From: Pandoraea oxalativorans
GTDB lineage: Bacteria; Pseudomonadota; Gammaproteobacteria; Burkholderiales; Burkholderiaceae
NCBI RefSeq assembly: GCF_000972785.3
Contig: NZ_CP011253.3
Coordinates: forward strand, 5,146,001 to 5,210,000
Length of the DNA stretch: 64,000 nucleotides
Direction: 5' to 3'
A model generated the notes under the pieces. That model had not been told where the DNA came from, did no database searches, and saw only the letters and a program-made list of their open reading frames with translations. A program made the translations under genes and the position numbers. Of this stretch, positions 9,929 to 18,968 are shown piece by piece (positions within the stretch are counted from its first letter, which is position 1; each line of letters opens with the position of its first letter).

Positions 9929-10186
9929 TCAGCTCGAAAGCAGATGGTCGACGCCGTACACCAGTGCAAGGCTGGCCAGCCCTGTCGGCAAGTTAGTGAA
10001 CGCCAACATCGCACCGCGCCGACTCGCGTGACGGCGCAAGGCCAGCAGCACCGCGAGCGCCGACGAGTCGAAATGCGTGAGCCCGGCGCAGTCGATCTGG
10101 GTCTCGCCCGCGTCGATGCGATCGATGGCCTGCGCGAGGACGTCGCCGGCAGTGTCGTGAGTCAGGGCGGTGTGCAACGCGAGCAT
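9929..10186 (-). CDS. mlaB: STAS-domain protein MlaB
   Basis: MlaB is the small cytoplasmic subunit of the MlaFEDB phospholipid transporter and binds the ATPase MlaF. The 85-residue sequence is a minimal STAS domain, with the conserved helix start HFDSSALAVLLALRR in the position that carries the regulatory Ser/Thr in other STAS proteins. It begins 4 nt after the mlaC stop and is the last gene of the operon, followed by a strong terminator. Identification relies on both fold pattern and context. Confidence 0.88.
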   Translation of the reverse strand: MLALHTALTHDTAGDVLAQAIDRIDAGETQIDCAGLTHFDSSALAVLLALRRHASRRGAMLAFTNLPTGLASLALVYGVDHLLSS

Positions 10187-10190
10187 GGGC

Positions 10191-10811
10191 TTACTTGCCG
10201 CCTGCGAGTTGCTGGTTACGTTGGGTCAGGAACTGGATCAGGCCATCGACGCCCGATTGGTTGACCTTCTCGGCGAACTGATTGCGATACGTCTGAATCA
10301 GCCATGCGCCCAGCACATTCAGGTCATACAGCTTCCATTCGCCGCTGGCCGTCTTGTACAGACGGTAGTCGAGTTCGATCGGCTGACCGTTGTTGATGAC
10401 GTCGGTGTACACCACGGCATCGGTATCGCTCGGCTGGCCGCGGAACGGCTTGTAATTGACCTGCTGGTCGCGAATCTGGGCAATGGCACCGGCGTACGTG
10501 CGCAGCAGCAGCGTCTTGAACTGTTCGGTCAGCTGCTTTTGCTGCTCCGGCGTGGCCTTGCGCCATGCCGCGCCGGTAGCCAGTTGCGTCGTCTTGGCGA
10601 AATCGGCGTGCGGCATGATCTTCTGCTCGACCAGACGCGTAATGCTGTTCAGATCGCCCTTCTGGATGTTGGGGTCGCTCTTGGCCGCAGCCATCACTTC
10701 GGTCACGGTTTGCTTCACGAGTGCATCCGGGGACTGCGCTTGCGCCATGGCAGAGCCAGCGGCGGTGTACGTCATGAAAGCCATGACGGGAATGAGCCAG
10801 AACTTCTTCAT
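10191..10811 (-). CDS. mlaC: Periplasmic phospholipid-binding protein MlaC
   Basis: MlaC ferries phospholipids between outer-membrane MlaA and the inner-membrane MlaFEDB complex. The protein has 206 residues with a signal peptide (MKKFWLIPVMAFMTYTAAGS, cleavage likely after AMA) and the typical body: DPNIQKGDLNSITRLVEQKIMP near residue 50, a central LLRTYAGAI and PFRG, and a C-terminal YDLNVLGAWLIQTYRNQF. The ATG at 10811 is preceded by a GGAAG-like ribosome site. It lies between mlaA and mlaB. Confidence 0.95.
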   Translation of the reverse strand: MKKFWLIPVMAFMTYTAAGSAMAQAQSPDALVKQTVTEVMAAAKSDPNIQKGDLNSITRLVEQKIMPHADFAKTTQLATGAAWRKATPEQQKQLTEQFKTLLLRTYAGAIAQIRDQQVNYKPFRGQPSDTDAVVYTDVINNGQPIELDYRLYKTASGEWKLYDLNVLGAWLIQTYRNQFAEKVNQSGVDGLIQFLTQRNQQLAGGK

Positions 10812-11010
10812 TGTGGACTTCCTCTTTCGAGTGACGAGTGTTGCGGGTTTTGATACCCGCGCGGCGTCTGGAGTTCTCGGATTGCCGGGAGTGTCGTGTA
10901 ACAAACTGTTGCCCGGAGACGGCGCGCCTATCGCGTAGCGATCACGCGGCTACCACGCGATTAAAGCGCCGAACTCCGATGCAACGACAGTTATCGACGA
11001 TCGGTAACGA

Positions 11011-11916
11011 TTAACGACGGAAGGGCAAACCACCCGGCACCATTTTGCCCGGCACGGGCGAGCCTTGCGGCGCGTCCGGTTCGGCCTGCGCACCGGAGGC
11101 GGGCGCCGGGGCGCTCGCGCCCGAGGCGGGCTTGGCGGCGGGCATCGGCTGCGCACCGGCGCCACCCGCTGCGGCTGCACCGGCAGCACCGGCACCGTCC
11201 TCATCTTCGTAATTCGGCAGCGACGTATCGCTCGTCGCACCGCCGTTCACCAGATACTTGCGACGTGCGAGATAGGCGTCGCGCGTGAACGAGTACGGAT
11301 CGAGCGCGGCGGCTTCGAGCAGGTTGGACGCGTCGAGCAGGTTGGCGCGCGTATTCACGAGACGCACACCGTACAGCGAATACCTGATCCAGTCCGGCTT
11401 GATATACGACGTCGGGTCGATGAACATGTTGCCAGCCATGCCGACGCTGTCGCGCACCGTGCTCGGGCCGAGCAGCGGCAGCACGAGGTACGGACCGTCA
11501 GGCAAGCCCCACTTGCCCAGCGTCACGCCGAAATCCTGGCTGTGCTTGGGCAGGCCGGCCGGCGTAGCGAAGTCGAACAGACCACCGACACCGAAGAAGG
11601 TGTTGATCGTCAGGCGCATCAGATCCTGCGCGGCGGCCGTGATCTGCAACTGAAGCAGGTTGTTGGCGAGGTTGTACACGTCGCCCACGTTCGAGAAGAA
11701 GTTCGTGACCATGTCGCGCGCCGGTTCCGGCACCGTGAAACGGTAGCCCTTTGCCACGGGCACGAGCACGGCCTTGTCGAGCGTGTCGTTGAACTTGTAC
11801 ATCGAACGGTTGAAACCTTCGATGGGGTCAGCGGGGTTCGGGTTCGTGACAGTCGCACAGCCTGCCAGCGCCAACGCGCCAGCGGCCAACACTGCCGAAG
11901 TACGGAAGCTGGTCAT
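11011..11916 (-). CDS. mlaA: Outer-membrane lipoprotein MlaA (VacJ)
   Basis: MlaA is the outer-membrane component of the Mla lipid-asymmetry pathway, removing phospholipids from the outer leaflet. The 301-residue protein has a lipoprotein signal with lipobox LAGC (Cys at about residue 20), followed by the family core starting DPIEGFNRSMYKFN, then NFFSNVGDVYNLANNLLQ and the DFGVTLGKWG and PYLVLPLLGPST motifs. The last 75 residues are an Ala/Pro/Gly-rich tail not found in the E. coli protein. Unlike in E. coli, where mlaA is unlinked, the gene lies inside the operon between mlaD and mlaC. Confidence 0.95.
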   Translation of the reverse strand: MTSFRTSAVLAAGALALAGCATVTNPNPADPIEGFNRSMYKFNDTLDKAVLVPVAKGYRFTVPEPARDMVTNFFSNVGDVYNLANNLLQLQITAAAQDLMRLTINTFFGVGGLFDFATPAGLPKHSQDFGVTLGKWGLPDGPYLVLPLLGPSTVRDSVGMAGNMFIDPTSYIKPDWIRYSLYGVRLVNTRANLLDASNLLEAAALDPYSFTRDAYLARRKYLVNGGATSDTSLPNYEDEDGAGAAGAAAAGGAGAQPMPAAKPASGASAPAPASGAQAEPDAPQGSPVPGKMVPGGLPFRR

Positions 11917-11922
11917 TTTCTT

Positions 11923-12462
11923 TTATTTTCCTTGGGTTACCGGTGCTGCCCCAGCCGCCGGCGCTGCCGCCGGTGCTGCCGATGCGTCGCCCGCCTGAGC
12001 GCCGCCGGCATCTGCTGCCTTGTTGTACAGGAACTGGCCGATCAGGTTTTCCAGCACGATGGCAGACTGCGTGAGCGTGATCGTATCACCGCCCTTGAGC
12101 ATCTGATCGTCGCCGCCAGGCTCAAGTCCGATGTATTGCTCGCCGAGCAGACCCGACGTCAGAATCTTCGCCGACGAATCCTTCGGGAACTGGTACTGCG
12201 AATCCAGATTGAGCGTGACGTCGGCCAGATAGCGCTTGTCGTCGAACTTGATTGACGCCACGCGCCCCACCACCACGCCGGCGCTCTTGACGGCCGCACG
12301 CGGCTTGAGGCCGCCGATGTTGTCGAACCGCACCGTGATCGGATACGTCTTCGAGAACGACAGCGAACTCATGTTGCCCGCTTTGAGCGCGAGGAACAGG
12401 AGGGCGGCGAAGCCGAGGACCACGAACAGGCCGACCCAGAAGTCGAGAGGGTGTTTTTTCAT
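11923..12462 (-). CDS. mlaD: MCE-domain substrate-binding protein MlaD
   Basis: MlaD is the membrane-anchored MCE protein that forms the periplasmic hexameric ring of MlaFEDB. It has 179 residues: a cytoplasmic start MKKHPLDFWVG, one transmembrane helix at residues 10-28, then the MCE domain (YPITVRFDNIGGLKPRAAVK through GLLGEQYIGLEPGG, about residues 38-125), and an Ala/Pro-rich tail after residue 155. The ATG at 12462 was chosen because the conserved short cytoplasmic start is there. It follows mlaE by 53 nt and precedes mlaA by 6 nt. Confidence 0.95.
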   Translation of the reverse strand: MKKHPLDFWVGLFVVLGFAALLFLALKAGNMSSLSFSKTYPITVRFDNIGGLKPRAAVKSAGVVVGRVASIKFDDKRYLADVTLNLDSQYQFPKDSSAKILTSGLLGEQYIGLEPGGDDQMLKGGDTITLTQSAIVLENLIGQFLYNKAADAGGAQAGDASAAPAAAPAAGAAPVTQGK

Positions 12463-12515
12463 TGTGTCAGTGTGCGCAAACTGTCTGTCTATGTCTTGGC
12501 AGGCGAGCCGGCCTC

Positions 12516-13283
12516 TTAGCTGAACATGAGTGCCGTAAGCAGGAAGTCGAGGCCGAGCACGGCCAGCGATGCCTGCACGACCGTACGCGTCGTAGCACGC
12601 GACACGCCTTCCGGCGTCGGCTGTGCTTCGAAGCCCTGATACAGCGCGATGAAGGTGACGGCAATGCCGAACACGATGCTCTTGATGACGCCGTTCGCGA
12701 CGTCGGACCATACGTCCACGCCGCCTTGCATCTGCGACCAGAACGCGCCGGAATCCACGCCGATCATCTCGACGCCGACGAGGTAGCCACCGAAAATGCC
12801 GACCGCCGAGAAGATCGCGGCGAGGATCGGCATGGCGATCACGCCCGCCCAGAAACGCGGCGCGACCACGCGGGCGATCGGGTCGATCGCCATCATCTCC
12901 ATGGCGGTCAGTTGCTCGCCCGCCTTCATCAGACCGATCTCGGCGGTGAGCGACGTGCCCGCGCGCCCGGCGAACAGCAGCGCCGTGACAACCGGCCCCA
13001 GCTCACGCACCAATGACAGCGCGACGAGCAGACCGAGCGCCTGCTCCGAGCCGTACTTGTTGAGCGTGTAATAGCCTTGCAGGCCGAGCACGAAACCGAC
13101 GAACAAGCCCGAGACGGCGATGATGACGAACGAATAATTGCCGACGAAGTGAACCTGGTCCGTCACCAGACGCGGACGGCGCAGCAACGCGGCGCTCGAT
13201 CCGAGCATGCGCAGAAACATGCGCGCACCGTAACCCAGGCGCTCGACATGGCCGCGGACAAAACTGCCGATGGTGGTAATCAT
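12516..13283 (-). CDS. mlaE: Phospholipid ABC transporter permease MlaE
   Basis: MlaE is the inner-membrane permease of the Mla system. The 255-residue sequence has five to six hydrophobic segments and the family hallmark region [23 protein letters not shown] (about residues 95-117), followed by [13 protein letters not shown] and the conserved [10 protein letters not shown]. The start overlaps the mlaF stop by 4 nt (ATGA), indicating coupled translation of permease and ATPase. Confidence 0.95.
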   Translation of the reverse strand: MITTIGSFVRGHVERLGYGARMFLRMLGSSAALLRRPRLVTDQVHFVGNYSFVIIAVSGLFVGFVLGLQGYYTLNKYGSEQALGLLVALSLVRELGPVVTALLFAGRAGTSLTAEIGLMKAGEQLTAMEMMAIDPIARVVAPRFWAGVIAMPILAAIFSAVGIFGGYLVGVEMIGVDSGAFWSQMQGGVDVWSDVANGVIKSIVFGIAVTFIALYQGFEAQPTPEGVSRATTRTVVQASLAVLGLDFLLTALMFS

Positions 13284-14098
13284 GCACGCGCTCCGATACC
13301 GAAATCTTCCGCGAGCGGCGGCGCGGGATACTGGAATTTCACGGGGCCGTCCGGCTGGGCGTCGATGAACTGGCGCACCGTCGGGTCGTTCGAGGCGCGC
13401 AGCGCGTCGGGCGCGCCCTCGGCGGCGATACGGCCTTCGCTAATAAAGTAGATGTAGTCGGCAATGGCGAACGTCTCGGCGACATCGTGCGAGACGATGA
13501 TCGACGTCGCGCCCAGCGCGTCGTTGAGCTTACGGATCAGGTTCGCCGTGATGCCCATCGAGATCGGGTCCAGCCCCGTGAACGGCTCGTCGTACATGAC
13601 GAGGTCCGGATCGAGCGCAATCGTGCGGGCCAGCGCCACACGACGCGCCATCCCGCCCGAAATCTCGGCGGGCTTCATATCGCGTGCGCCACGCAGGCCC
13701 ACGGCGTTGAGCTTCATCAGCACGAGATCGCGAATCAGATCTTCGTCGAGACGGGTGTGTTCGCGCAGCGGAAACGCCACATTGTCGAATACCGTCATGT
13801 CGGTAAACAGCGCGCCGAACTGGAACAGCATGCCCATGCGGCGACGCAAGCGATACCAGCCGTCGCGATCGAGCGTGGAAACGTCGGTCCCGTCGAAATC
13901 GACCTGCCCCCGACTGGCGTGCACGAGACCGCCGATCAGACGCAACACGGTCGTTTTGCCGCAGCCGGAGCCGCCCATGACCGCAATGACCTTGCCGCGG
14001 GGAAACCGCATATTCAGCCCGGAAAGCACCAAACGCTCGCCATAACCGAAGCTGACGTCGCGCAGTTCGAGCAGATTTTCCGGATTCGGGGTAGGCAC
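13280..14098 (-). CDS. mlaF: Phospholipid ABC transporter ATP-binding protein MlaF
   Basis: MlaF is the cytoplasmic ATPase of the Mla system and the first gene of its operon. With the GTG at 14098 the protein has 272 residues: Walker [10 protein letters not shown] near residue 41, signature ISGGMARR near 143 and Walker [14 protein letters not shown] near 163. The GTG was chosen because recognisable MlaF sequence begins there ([19 protein letters not shown]); an ATG at 14263 would add about 55 residues without family similarity. No strong ribosome site is visible before either, so the start is the least certain part. The operon order is mlaF-E-D-A-C-B. Confidence 0.92.
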   Translation of the reverse strand: MPTPNPENLLELRDVSFGYGERLVLSGLNMRFPRGKVIAVMGGSGCGKTTVLRLIGGLVHASRGQVDFDGTDVSTLDRDGWYRLRRRMGMLFQFGALFTDMTVFDNVAFPLREHTRLDEDLIRDLVLMKLNAVGLRGARDMKPAEISGGMARRVALARTIALDPDLVMYDEPFTGLDPISMGITANLIRKLNDALGATSIIVSHDVAETFAIADYIYFISEGRIAAEGAPDALRASNDPTVRQFIDAQPDGPVKFQYPAPPLAEDFGIGARA

Positions 14099-14361
14099 GT
14101 TTCGGGTCTTATAGTGCGGCGCAAAACGCCAATTATAGGGGGGTTTGCCATTCGATGCCGCCCACGCCGGGTCGGCGAAAGCAAGGAACGACGCTGCCCC
14201 GCGGGATTCTACAGGCCCCGGACGTATTGCTGCGTTAACGTTCCAATAGGCGTAACGCCGCAAAAACCCAACGGCACCAAGGACTTATCGTTTTCTGCCC
14301 CCACGCCGGTGTTGCGCCGTTGCTACAATACGACGTTTCGCCCTCGTTATCGTTCTTCGGG

Positions 14362-14943
14362 ATGTCCCGCGCTACCCCTCCCTCTTTTCGCCCCGTCGCG
14401 CCGCAGTCTACGGCGACACCGGACTTTCGGATTCGTCCGATGCAACCCGGCGACCTTCCCCAAGTGCTGACAGTCCAGGCACTGGCGTACGCCGACTTGA
14501 TGCTGGAGTCGGAAGCTACCCTCGCCTCGCGTCTGGCCTTGTCGCCGCAGACTTGCTGGGTGGCGATGGATGCGGGAACGGCCGGACCGACGGAAGCGGC
14601 CATCGCGGGCTATCTGTTCACGCACCCGTGGCGTCTGGCCGCGCCGCCGCCACTGGACACCGTCCTCGACGCGCTGCCGGACACCCCCGACTGCTGGTAC
14701 GTCCACGACATGGCGCTTGCACCGCGCACACGTGGCGCGGGCGTGGCCGGTCAGCTTTATGCCGCCGCGTTGTCGGCGGCGCAATCGCTCGGCCTGCGCG
14801 CCTCGGCGTTGGTGGCCGTGCAGCAATCGCAGGGGTTCTGGGCGCGCTTCGGATATCGGGCGACGGCAGACGTCTCGCCACAGATCGCCGCCAAACTGGC
14901 AGGCTATGGCGATGGCGCCGTCTTCATGACGCGCGAACTGTAA
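14362..14943 (+). CDS. GNAT-family N-acetyltransferase
   Basis: This 193-residue cytoplasmic protein has one GNAT domain. The pattern includes the N-terminal FRIRPMQPGDLPQVL start, the central YVHDMALAPRTRGAGVAGQL with the acetyl-CoA-binding RxxGxxG/A loop (about residues 114-128) and the closing QGFWARFGYRA typical of the family. The substrate is not predictable. It is divergent from mlaF and convergent with thiE. The ATG at 14362 is a reasonable start, with no clear ribosome site. Confidence 0.82.
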   Translation: MSRATPPSFRPVAPQSTATPDFRIRPMQPGDLPQVLTVQALAYADLMLESEATLASRLALSPQTCWVAMDAGTAGPTEAAIAGYLFTHPWRLAAPPPLDTVLDALPDTPDCWYVHDMALAPRTRGAGVAGQLYAAALSAAQSLGLRASALVAVQQSQGFWARFGYRATADVSPQIAAKLAGYGDGAVFMTREL

Positions 14944-14967
14944 TCACAGCGCAGGTGCACCGCAAAC

Positions 14968-16170
14968 TCACACGCGTCGCGCGAATTCGTTCTGCATCGA
15001 ACGGACCGCGGCCGCCACGTCGGCGGCTTCCGTCACGGCGCGCACGACGGCCGTGCATCCCACGCCGGTCTCGAGCACCTGCGGCAGGTTGGTCGCGTCG
15101 ATGCCACCGATCGCCACCAGCGGGTAATGCGGCGCGATGAGCTTCACGTAACGCGCCAGCTTCGCCAGCCCTTGCGGTGCGGTGGCGATGACCTTGGTCG
15201 TCGTCGGGAACACCGCGCCGACGGCCAGATAGCTCGGACGAAAGTGATGCGCCGCGAGAATCTCGTAATAGCCGTGCGTGCTGATGCCCAGCCGCATGCC
15301 GCTCGCGTGCAGCGTCGCGACTTCGTCGGCGCGCAGCGCCGCCATGTCTTCCTGACCGAGATGCACTCCGTAGGCATCGGCCTGCGCCGCCTCGCGCCAG
15401 TGATCGTTGAAGAACCACGCGCTGTCGTGCGTCACGCGGCGGCCGGCCGCCACCGTGCGCGCGATCTCGCTACGCAGTCCCGGATGCGCCGGATCCTTGA
15501 TGCGCAGCTGCACGGTGCCGACCTGAAGATCGGCCATGCGCTCGCACCAATCGGCGTCGGGCAGCACCGGGTAGAGACCCAGTCGCGCCGGGCACGCGGG
15601 AAAGTGGCCGGGCGACGGCACCTGCCCCAGCACGGCGGGGAACGTCTCGAGCACGGTCGGCCATGCGCCCAGCGTGTCGACGTCTTCCGCACGCGCATGA
15701 CTGCCGTCCGTACGCCATGCGCGGCCGAGCACCAGTGCGTCGTGCGGTTCGAATCCGCAGTCCAGAAACGCTGCAAACGCAGGAAAGAATGCGGGATCGT
15801 CGACACCCGCCACACGATAGACGCCATCCGGCGTGTACAGCGTGTCTTCCACGTGTCCGTGCGCGAGCGTGTGCGAGCGAAGCACGACCGCACCCTGCGC
15901 ACGCCATGCGTCCACCCTGACGGCCGCCGCCGTGCCCAATCCATGCTCGGGCACGAGCGGCAGCCAGACGACATCGCACCGCCCCGCGCTGACGGGCGTC
16001 TCGGCATGCAAACGCCATTGCGGCGACGTCGCCTCGTCCGGCCACGGTGCGAGGCGCGCGCGGATCGCGTCGCCGGCCTGCTGCCAGGCCACCGCGAGCG
16101 ATGCGTCGGTGGGCAGGCATTGCACGTGCCGCATAGGTACAGACCCGGCGGCGTCAGCGTGCGTCGTCAT
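14968..16170 (-). CDS. thiE: Thiamine phosphate synthase ThiE with a long N-terminal extension
   Basis: ThiE couples HMP pyrophosphate and thiazole phosphate to thiamine phosphate. Only the C-terminal ~200 of 400 residues are ThiE: LGLYPVLPDADWCERM begins the barrel (about residue 196), VGTVQLRIKDP is the pyrophosphate region, followed by YGVHLGQED, GISTHGYYE, YLAVGAVFPTTTK and VAIGGIDATN. The first ~190 residues show no motif I can assign; extended ThiE proteins occur in Burkholderiales, but I do not know a function for the extra part. The ATG at 16170 keeps the extension in frame without interruption. It is the last gene of the thiO-thiS-thiG-thiE operon, about 60 nt after thiG. Confidence 0.9.
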   Translation of the reverse strand: MTTHADAAGSVPMRHVQCLPTDASLAVAWQQAGDAIRARLAPWPDEATSPQWRLHAETPVSAGRCDVVWLPLVPEHGLGTAAAVRVDAWRAQGAVVLRSHTLAHGHVEDTLYTPDGVYRVAGVDDPAFFPAFAAFLDCGFEPHDALVLGRAWRTDGSHARAEDVDTLGAWPTVLETFPAVLGQVPSPGHFPACPARLGLYPVLPDADWCERMADLQVGTVQLRIKDPAHPGLRSEIARTVAAGRRVTHDSAWFFNDHWREAAQADAYGVHLGQEDMAALRADEVATLHASGMRLGISTHGYYEILAAHHFRPSYLAVGAVFPTTTKVIATAPQGLAKLARYVKLIAPHYPLVAIGGIDATNLPQVLETGVGCTAVVRAVTEAADVAAAVRSMQNEFARRV

Positions 16171-16231
16171 GAAAAATCCTTGTTGATGCGGCCTCGCATC
16201 GCGCGGCCGTTAGTCATGAAAGCGGGAGAGG

Positions 16232-17077
16232 TCAGCTACCGGACTGATGCCAGAACGGCACACCCACGACCGGGGTGCTGGCTTCGGCGCTCTCGCGCTC
16301 GGCCATCGGACCCGCGAGCCATGCGGCGCGTCCCGCCTTGATCGCTCCCGCGAACGCACCGGCCATCTCCACCGGCTGCGCGGCGAGCGCAACGGCGGTG
16401 TTGAGCAGCACGCCGTCGTAGCCCCACTCCATCACCTGACAGGCGTGCGACGGCAAGCCGAGGCCCGCGTCGACGATCAGCGGCGTGTCCGGCAGACGGT
16501 CGCGCAGCAGGCGCAGACCGTACGGATTGATCACGCCCTTGCCGGTGCCGATCGGCGCGCCCCACGGCATCAGCGCCTGACAGCCGACGTCGAGCAGCCG
16601 ACGGCACAGCACCAGATCTTCCGTGCAGTACGGCAGGACCTTGAAGCCCTCGCGAATCAGTTGCTCGGCAGCCGTCACCAGACCGAACGGGTCGGGCTGC
16701 AGCGTGTAGTCGTCGCCGATGAGTTCGAGCTTGATCCAGTCGGTCTCGAAGACTTCGCGCGCCATTTGCGCCGTCGTCACCGCTTCCTGCACCGAATGGC
16801 AGCCTGCCGTATTGGGCAGCACCGGCACCGCGAGGCGGCGCAGCGTCTCCCAGAAATGACCTTCCGATGCTTGCGCCCCGGTGCCCGAGAGTTGACGGCG
16901 CAATGCCACCGTCACCATGCCCGGACGCGCCGCATCGATGGAATCGTTCAGCGCTTGCAGCGACGGATAGCGTGCCGTGCCGAGCAGGAAGCGGCTGCCG
17001 AAGCGGGTGTCGTAGAGCGTGAGCGCATCGCGCGTACTGCTTGCCGCCACGTTGTTCGATTCGGTGAATGCGTTCAT
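16232..17077 (-). CDS. thiG: Thiazole synthase ThiG
   Basis: ThiG forms the thiazole phosphate from dehydroglycine, ThiS thiocarboxylate and DXP. The 281-residue TIM barrel shows the start of the domain at [20 protein letters not shown], the Schiff-base lysine in [11 protein letters not shown] near residue 116, [17 protein letters not shown] near residue 180 and [14 protein letters not shown] near 210. It begins one nucleotide after the thiS stop codon. The ATG at 17077 gives a roughly 17-residue lead-in before homology. Confidence 0.96.
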   Translation of the reverse strand: MNAFTESNNVAASSTRDALTLYDTRFGSRFLLGTARYPSLQALNDSIDAARPGMVTVALRRQLSGTGAQASEGHFWETLRRLAVPVLPNTAGCHSVQEAVTTAQMAREVFETDWIKLELIGDDYTLQPDPFGLVTAAEQLIREGFKVLPYCTEDLVLCRRLLDVGCQALMPWGAPIGTGKGVINPYGLRLLRDRLPDTPLIVDAGLGLPSHACQVMEWGYDGVLLNTAVALAAQPVEMAGAFAGAIKAGRAAWLAGPMAERESAEASTPVVGVPFWHQSGS

Positions 17078-17078
17078 C

Positions 17079-17276
17079 TCAGCCTCCGGCCACCGGTTGC
17101 ACGACATCGATCTTGTCGCCCTGCGCAAGCGTGCGCGCGGCGTACTGCGTCTTGGGCACGAATTGCCCGTTGATCGCCGCCGCAAAAGGCGGCTTGGCGC
17201 CGTAGGCGGCGAGCGCCTCGGCCAGCGTCGCCGTGTCGGCCACGCTCAGCATCTGTTGATTGATATGGATGTCCAT
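17079..17276 (-). CDS. thiS: Sulfur carrier protein ThiS
   Basis: ThiS is the ubiquitin-like sulfur carrier for thiazole formation. The 65-residue protein ends in the required Gly-Gly (VQPVAGG), which is adenylated and thiocarboxylated, and has the beta-grasp pattern with LAEALAAYG and [15 protein letters not shown]. It lies 16 nt after thiO and 1 nt before thiG, the normal operon position. Confidence 0.95.
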   Translation of the reverse strand: MDIHINQQMLSVADTATLAEALAAYGAKPPFAAAINGQFVPKTQYAARTLAQGDKIDVVQPVAGG

Positions 17277-17292
17277 TGCGTACCGCGTCCTC

Positions 17293-18450
17293 TCATGCCT
17301 GACGAAACAGTTCCGGCCACGGCCGGCTGGCTCGCCACGTCTCCCAGTCGAACGCGTCCGCCGATCCCGACGGCGCGCCCTTCGTTTGCATCAATGCCTG
17401 CGCCAACGCGCATGCTTCGCCGGTGACCGCCGGTGCGAGCAGATAGCCGTGACGGTACAGACCGTTCACACGCAGCAACCGTGCACCGTCCCACTGCACG
17501 CGCGGCAAATGGTCGGGCAGCGCCGGGCGGCAATTGACGTTCAATTCGACGATGCGCGCTTCGCCGAACGCGGGGTTCAGCGAGTGCGCCGCCGAGAGCA
17601 GTTCGAGCGCAGAGCGCACGGTCATCGGCGACATGTCTTCCGATTCGAGTTCGGTCGCCCCGATCACGTACAGATCGTTTTCCTTGGGCGCGATGTAGAT
17701 CGGATAGCGCGGGTGCAGCAACCGCACCGGGCGACGCAGGCCGATCCCCGGCGCGTGAATGCGCACAACCTCGCCACGCACGCCGCGCAACTGTGTGAGC
17801 GCTTCGCGTGCGCCCAGTCCGCGGCAGTCGATGACCAGACCGGCGTCCGGATACTCGCCCTCGCCGATTTCGGTATGCCAGTGCAGGTTCGCGCCCGCCT
17901 TCGCCAGTCCTGCGGCCAGCGCACGCAACAACTGACGGTTATCCAGTTGCCCCTCGTTCGGCAGCAGCCAGCCTTCCTGGAAACGTCCGGCGAGCGCCGG
18001 CTCCACGTCCTTCAGTTGTGCGCCCGAAATCCGCTCGACGCCGCCACGCAGCAGCTCGGGCGGTGCATTCGCGCGCATCCGACGATCGAACATCACGGCC
18101 TCGGCGCGGTCGGGCTGATGCCACACGACCAGCGTGCCGTTGCGTTGGAAGAAGACGTGTTCGGGAAGGCCGTCGATCAGCGCGGGCCAGCGCTCAAGTC
18201 CGACCGCGCCCATCTCGACGATGCTCGGTTCTGCCACGGCGGCCTCGGCGAGCGGCGCGAGCATGGCGGCAGCGACCCAGCCAGCAGCGGACGAGCCATC
18301 GGCATCGCCCCGCTCGTACAGCGCCACGCGCGCGCCGACGCGAATCAGTTGCCACGCCAGCAGGCGGCCGGACAGCCCGCCGCCCAGCACGGCAATATCA
18401 GGACGTGACCCGGCGGGACGCGACGTGGAAATGGCAGCCGTCGCGCTCAT
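17293..18450 (-). CDS. thiO: Glycine oxidase ThiO (FAD-dependent)
   Basis: ThiO oxidises glycine to dehydroglycine (iminoglycine) for the thiazole ring. The 385-residue protein has the FAD-binding Rossmann motif VLGGGLSGRLLAWQL near residue 22 and the DAO-family C-terminal part with a second FAD-contact region, NGLYRHGYLLAPAV, near residue 345. The ATG at 18450 was chosen as the nearest in-frame start before the Rossmann fold; no strong ribosome site is visible. It is the first gene after the TPP riboswitch, so translation or transcription is expected to fall when thiamine pyrophosphate is abundant. Confidence 0.92.
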   Translation of the reverse strand: MSATAAISTSRPAGSRPDIAVLGGGLSGRLLAWQLIRVGARVALYERGDADGSSAAGWVAAAMLAPLAEAAVAEPSIVEMGAVGLERWPALIDGLPEHVFFQRNGTLVVWHQPDRAEAVMFDRRMRANAPPELLRGGVERISGAQLKDVEPALAGRFQEGWLLPNEGQLDNRQLLRALAAGLAKAGANLHWHTEIGEGEYPDAGLVIDCRGLGAREALTQLRGVRGEVVRIHAPGIGLRRPVRLLHPRYPIYIAPKENDLYVIGATELESEDMSPMTVRSALELLSAAHSLNPAFGEARIVELNVNCRPALPDHLPRVQWDGARLLRVNGLYRHGYLLAPAVTGEACALAQALMQTKGAPSGSADAFDWETWRASRPWPELFRQA

Positions 18451-18968
18451 ACGCGCATTGCCGCGCAAGCCGTCAAGGCGAAGGCGCGCAGGCACTCAGG
18501 GGAAGACGACGAATGTTGTGGAAGGCAACGCATGGGGCCCTTTCCTCATGAAAGCAAAAGGACGAAACGGTGATGGCCACCTTACCCCAATGGAGGAGTC
18601 GGAAACTTCCCACGCCGGTATTACCCGGGTCGGGTGCAAAGGGTCTCTCTCAGCCCCGCGACTTCTTTGACGTGACTACGCCAATTACGGAGCACCCCTG
18701 TTTCGCCCGCAGCCATTACAACATAGATGCCGACGCCCGTGCAAGCTGGCTTCCCGGGCGATTGCACGCTCGTCGCGTCTCGTTTTTTGAGATCTCCTGC
18801 CCGTGATTCCGGTCGCTTGTAACGGTCCGTAAACTGAAAATCCCCGTCACACGCGGCTCGGGCCTCAAATCGTGCAACGCACCATCGGGAACTGCGGTCA
18901 AATGGGCCATATGTGCCAAACGTATAGATAACAACGTTGCCCCACTGCGGCTGCGCCGCCCGACGATC
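18451..18968. other. Divergent intergenic region with riboswitch leader
   Basis: This 518-nt region between thiO (minus) and the ABC transporter (plus) carries the TPP riboswitch at 18601-18704 and a 150-nt leader between it and thiO. The right-hand part should hold the promoters of both directions; a TATAGA hexamer near 18925 is a weak -10 candidate for the plus-strand gene. No gene is evident in it. Confidence 0.6.
18601..18704 (-). promoter_or_regulatory. TPP riboswitch (thi box) of the thiOSGE operon
   Basis: Read on the minus strand, the conserved THI-box elements occur in order: a closing stem arm GAAAC (18700-18704), AGGGGTGC, then CTGAGA (18648-18653), ACCC, CACCCGACCCGGGTAATAC, CCGGCGTGGGAA and the second arm GTTTC (18601-18605). 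This is the class-defining order of the TPP aptamer. It lies 150 nt upstream of the thiO start. The expression platform was not resolved. Confidence 0.93.
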
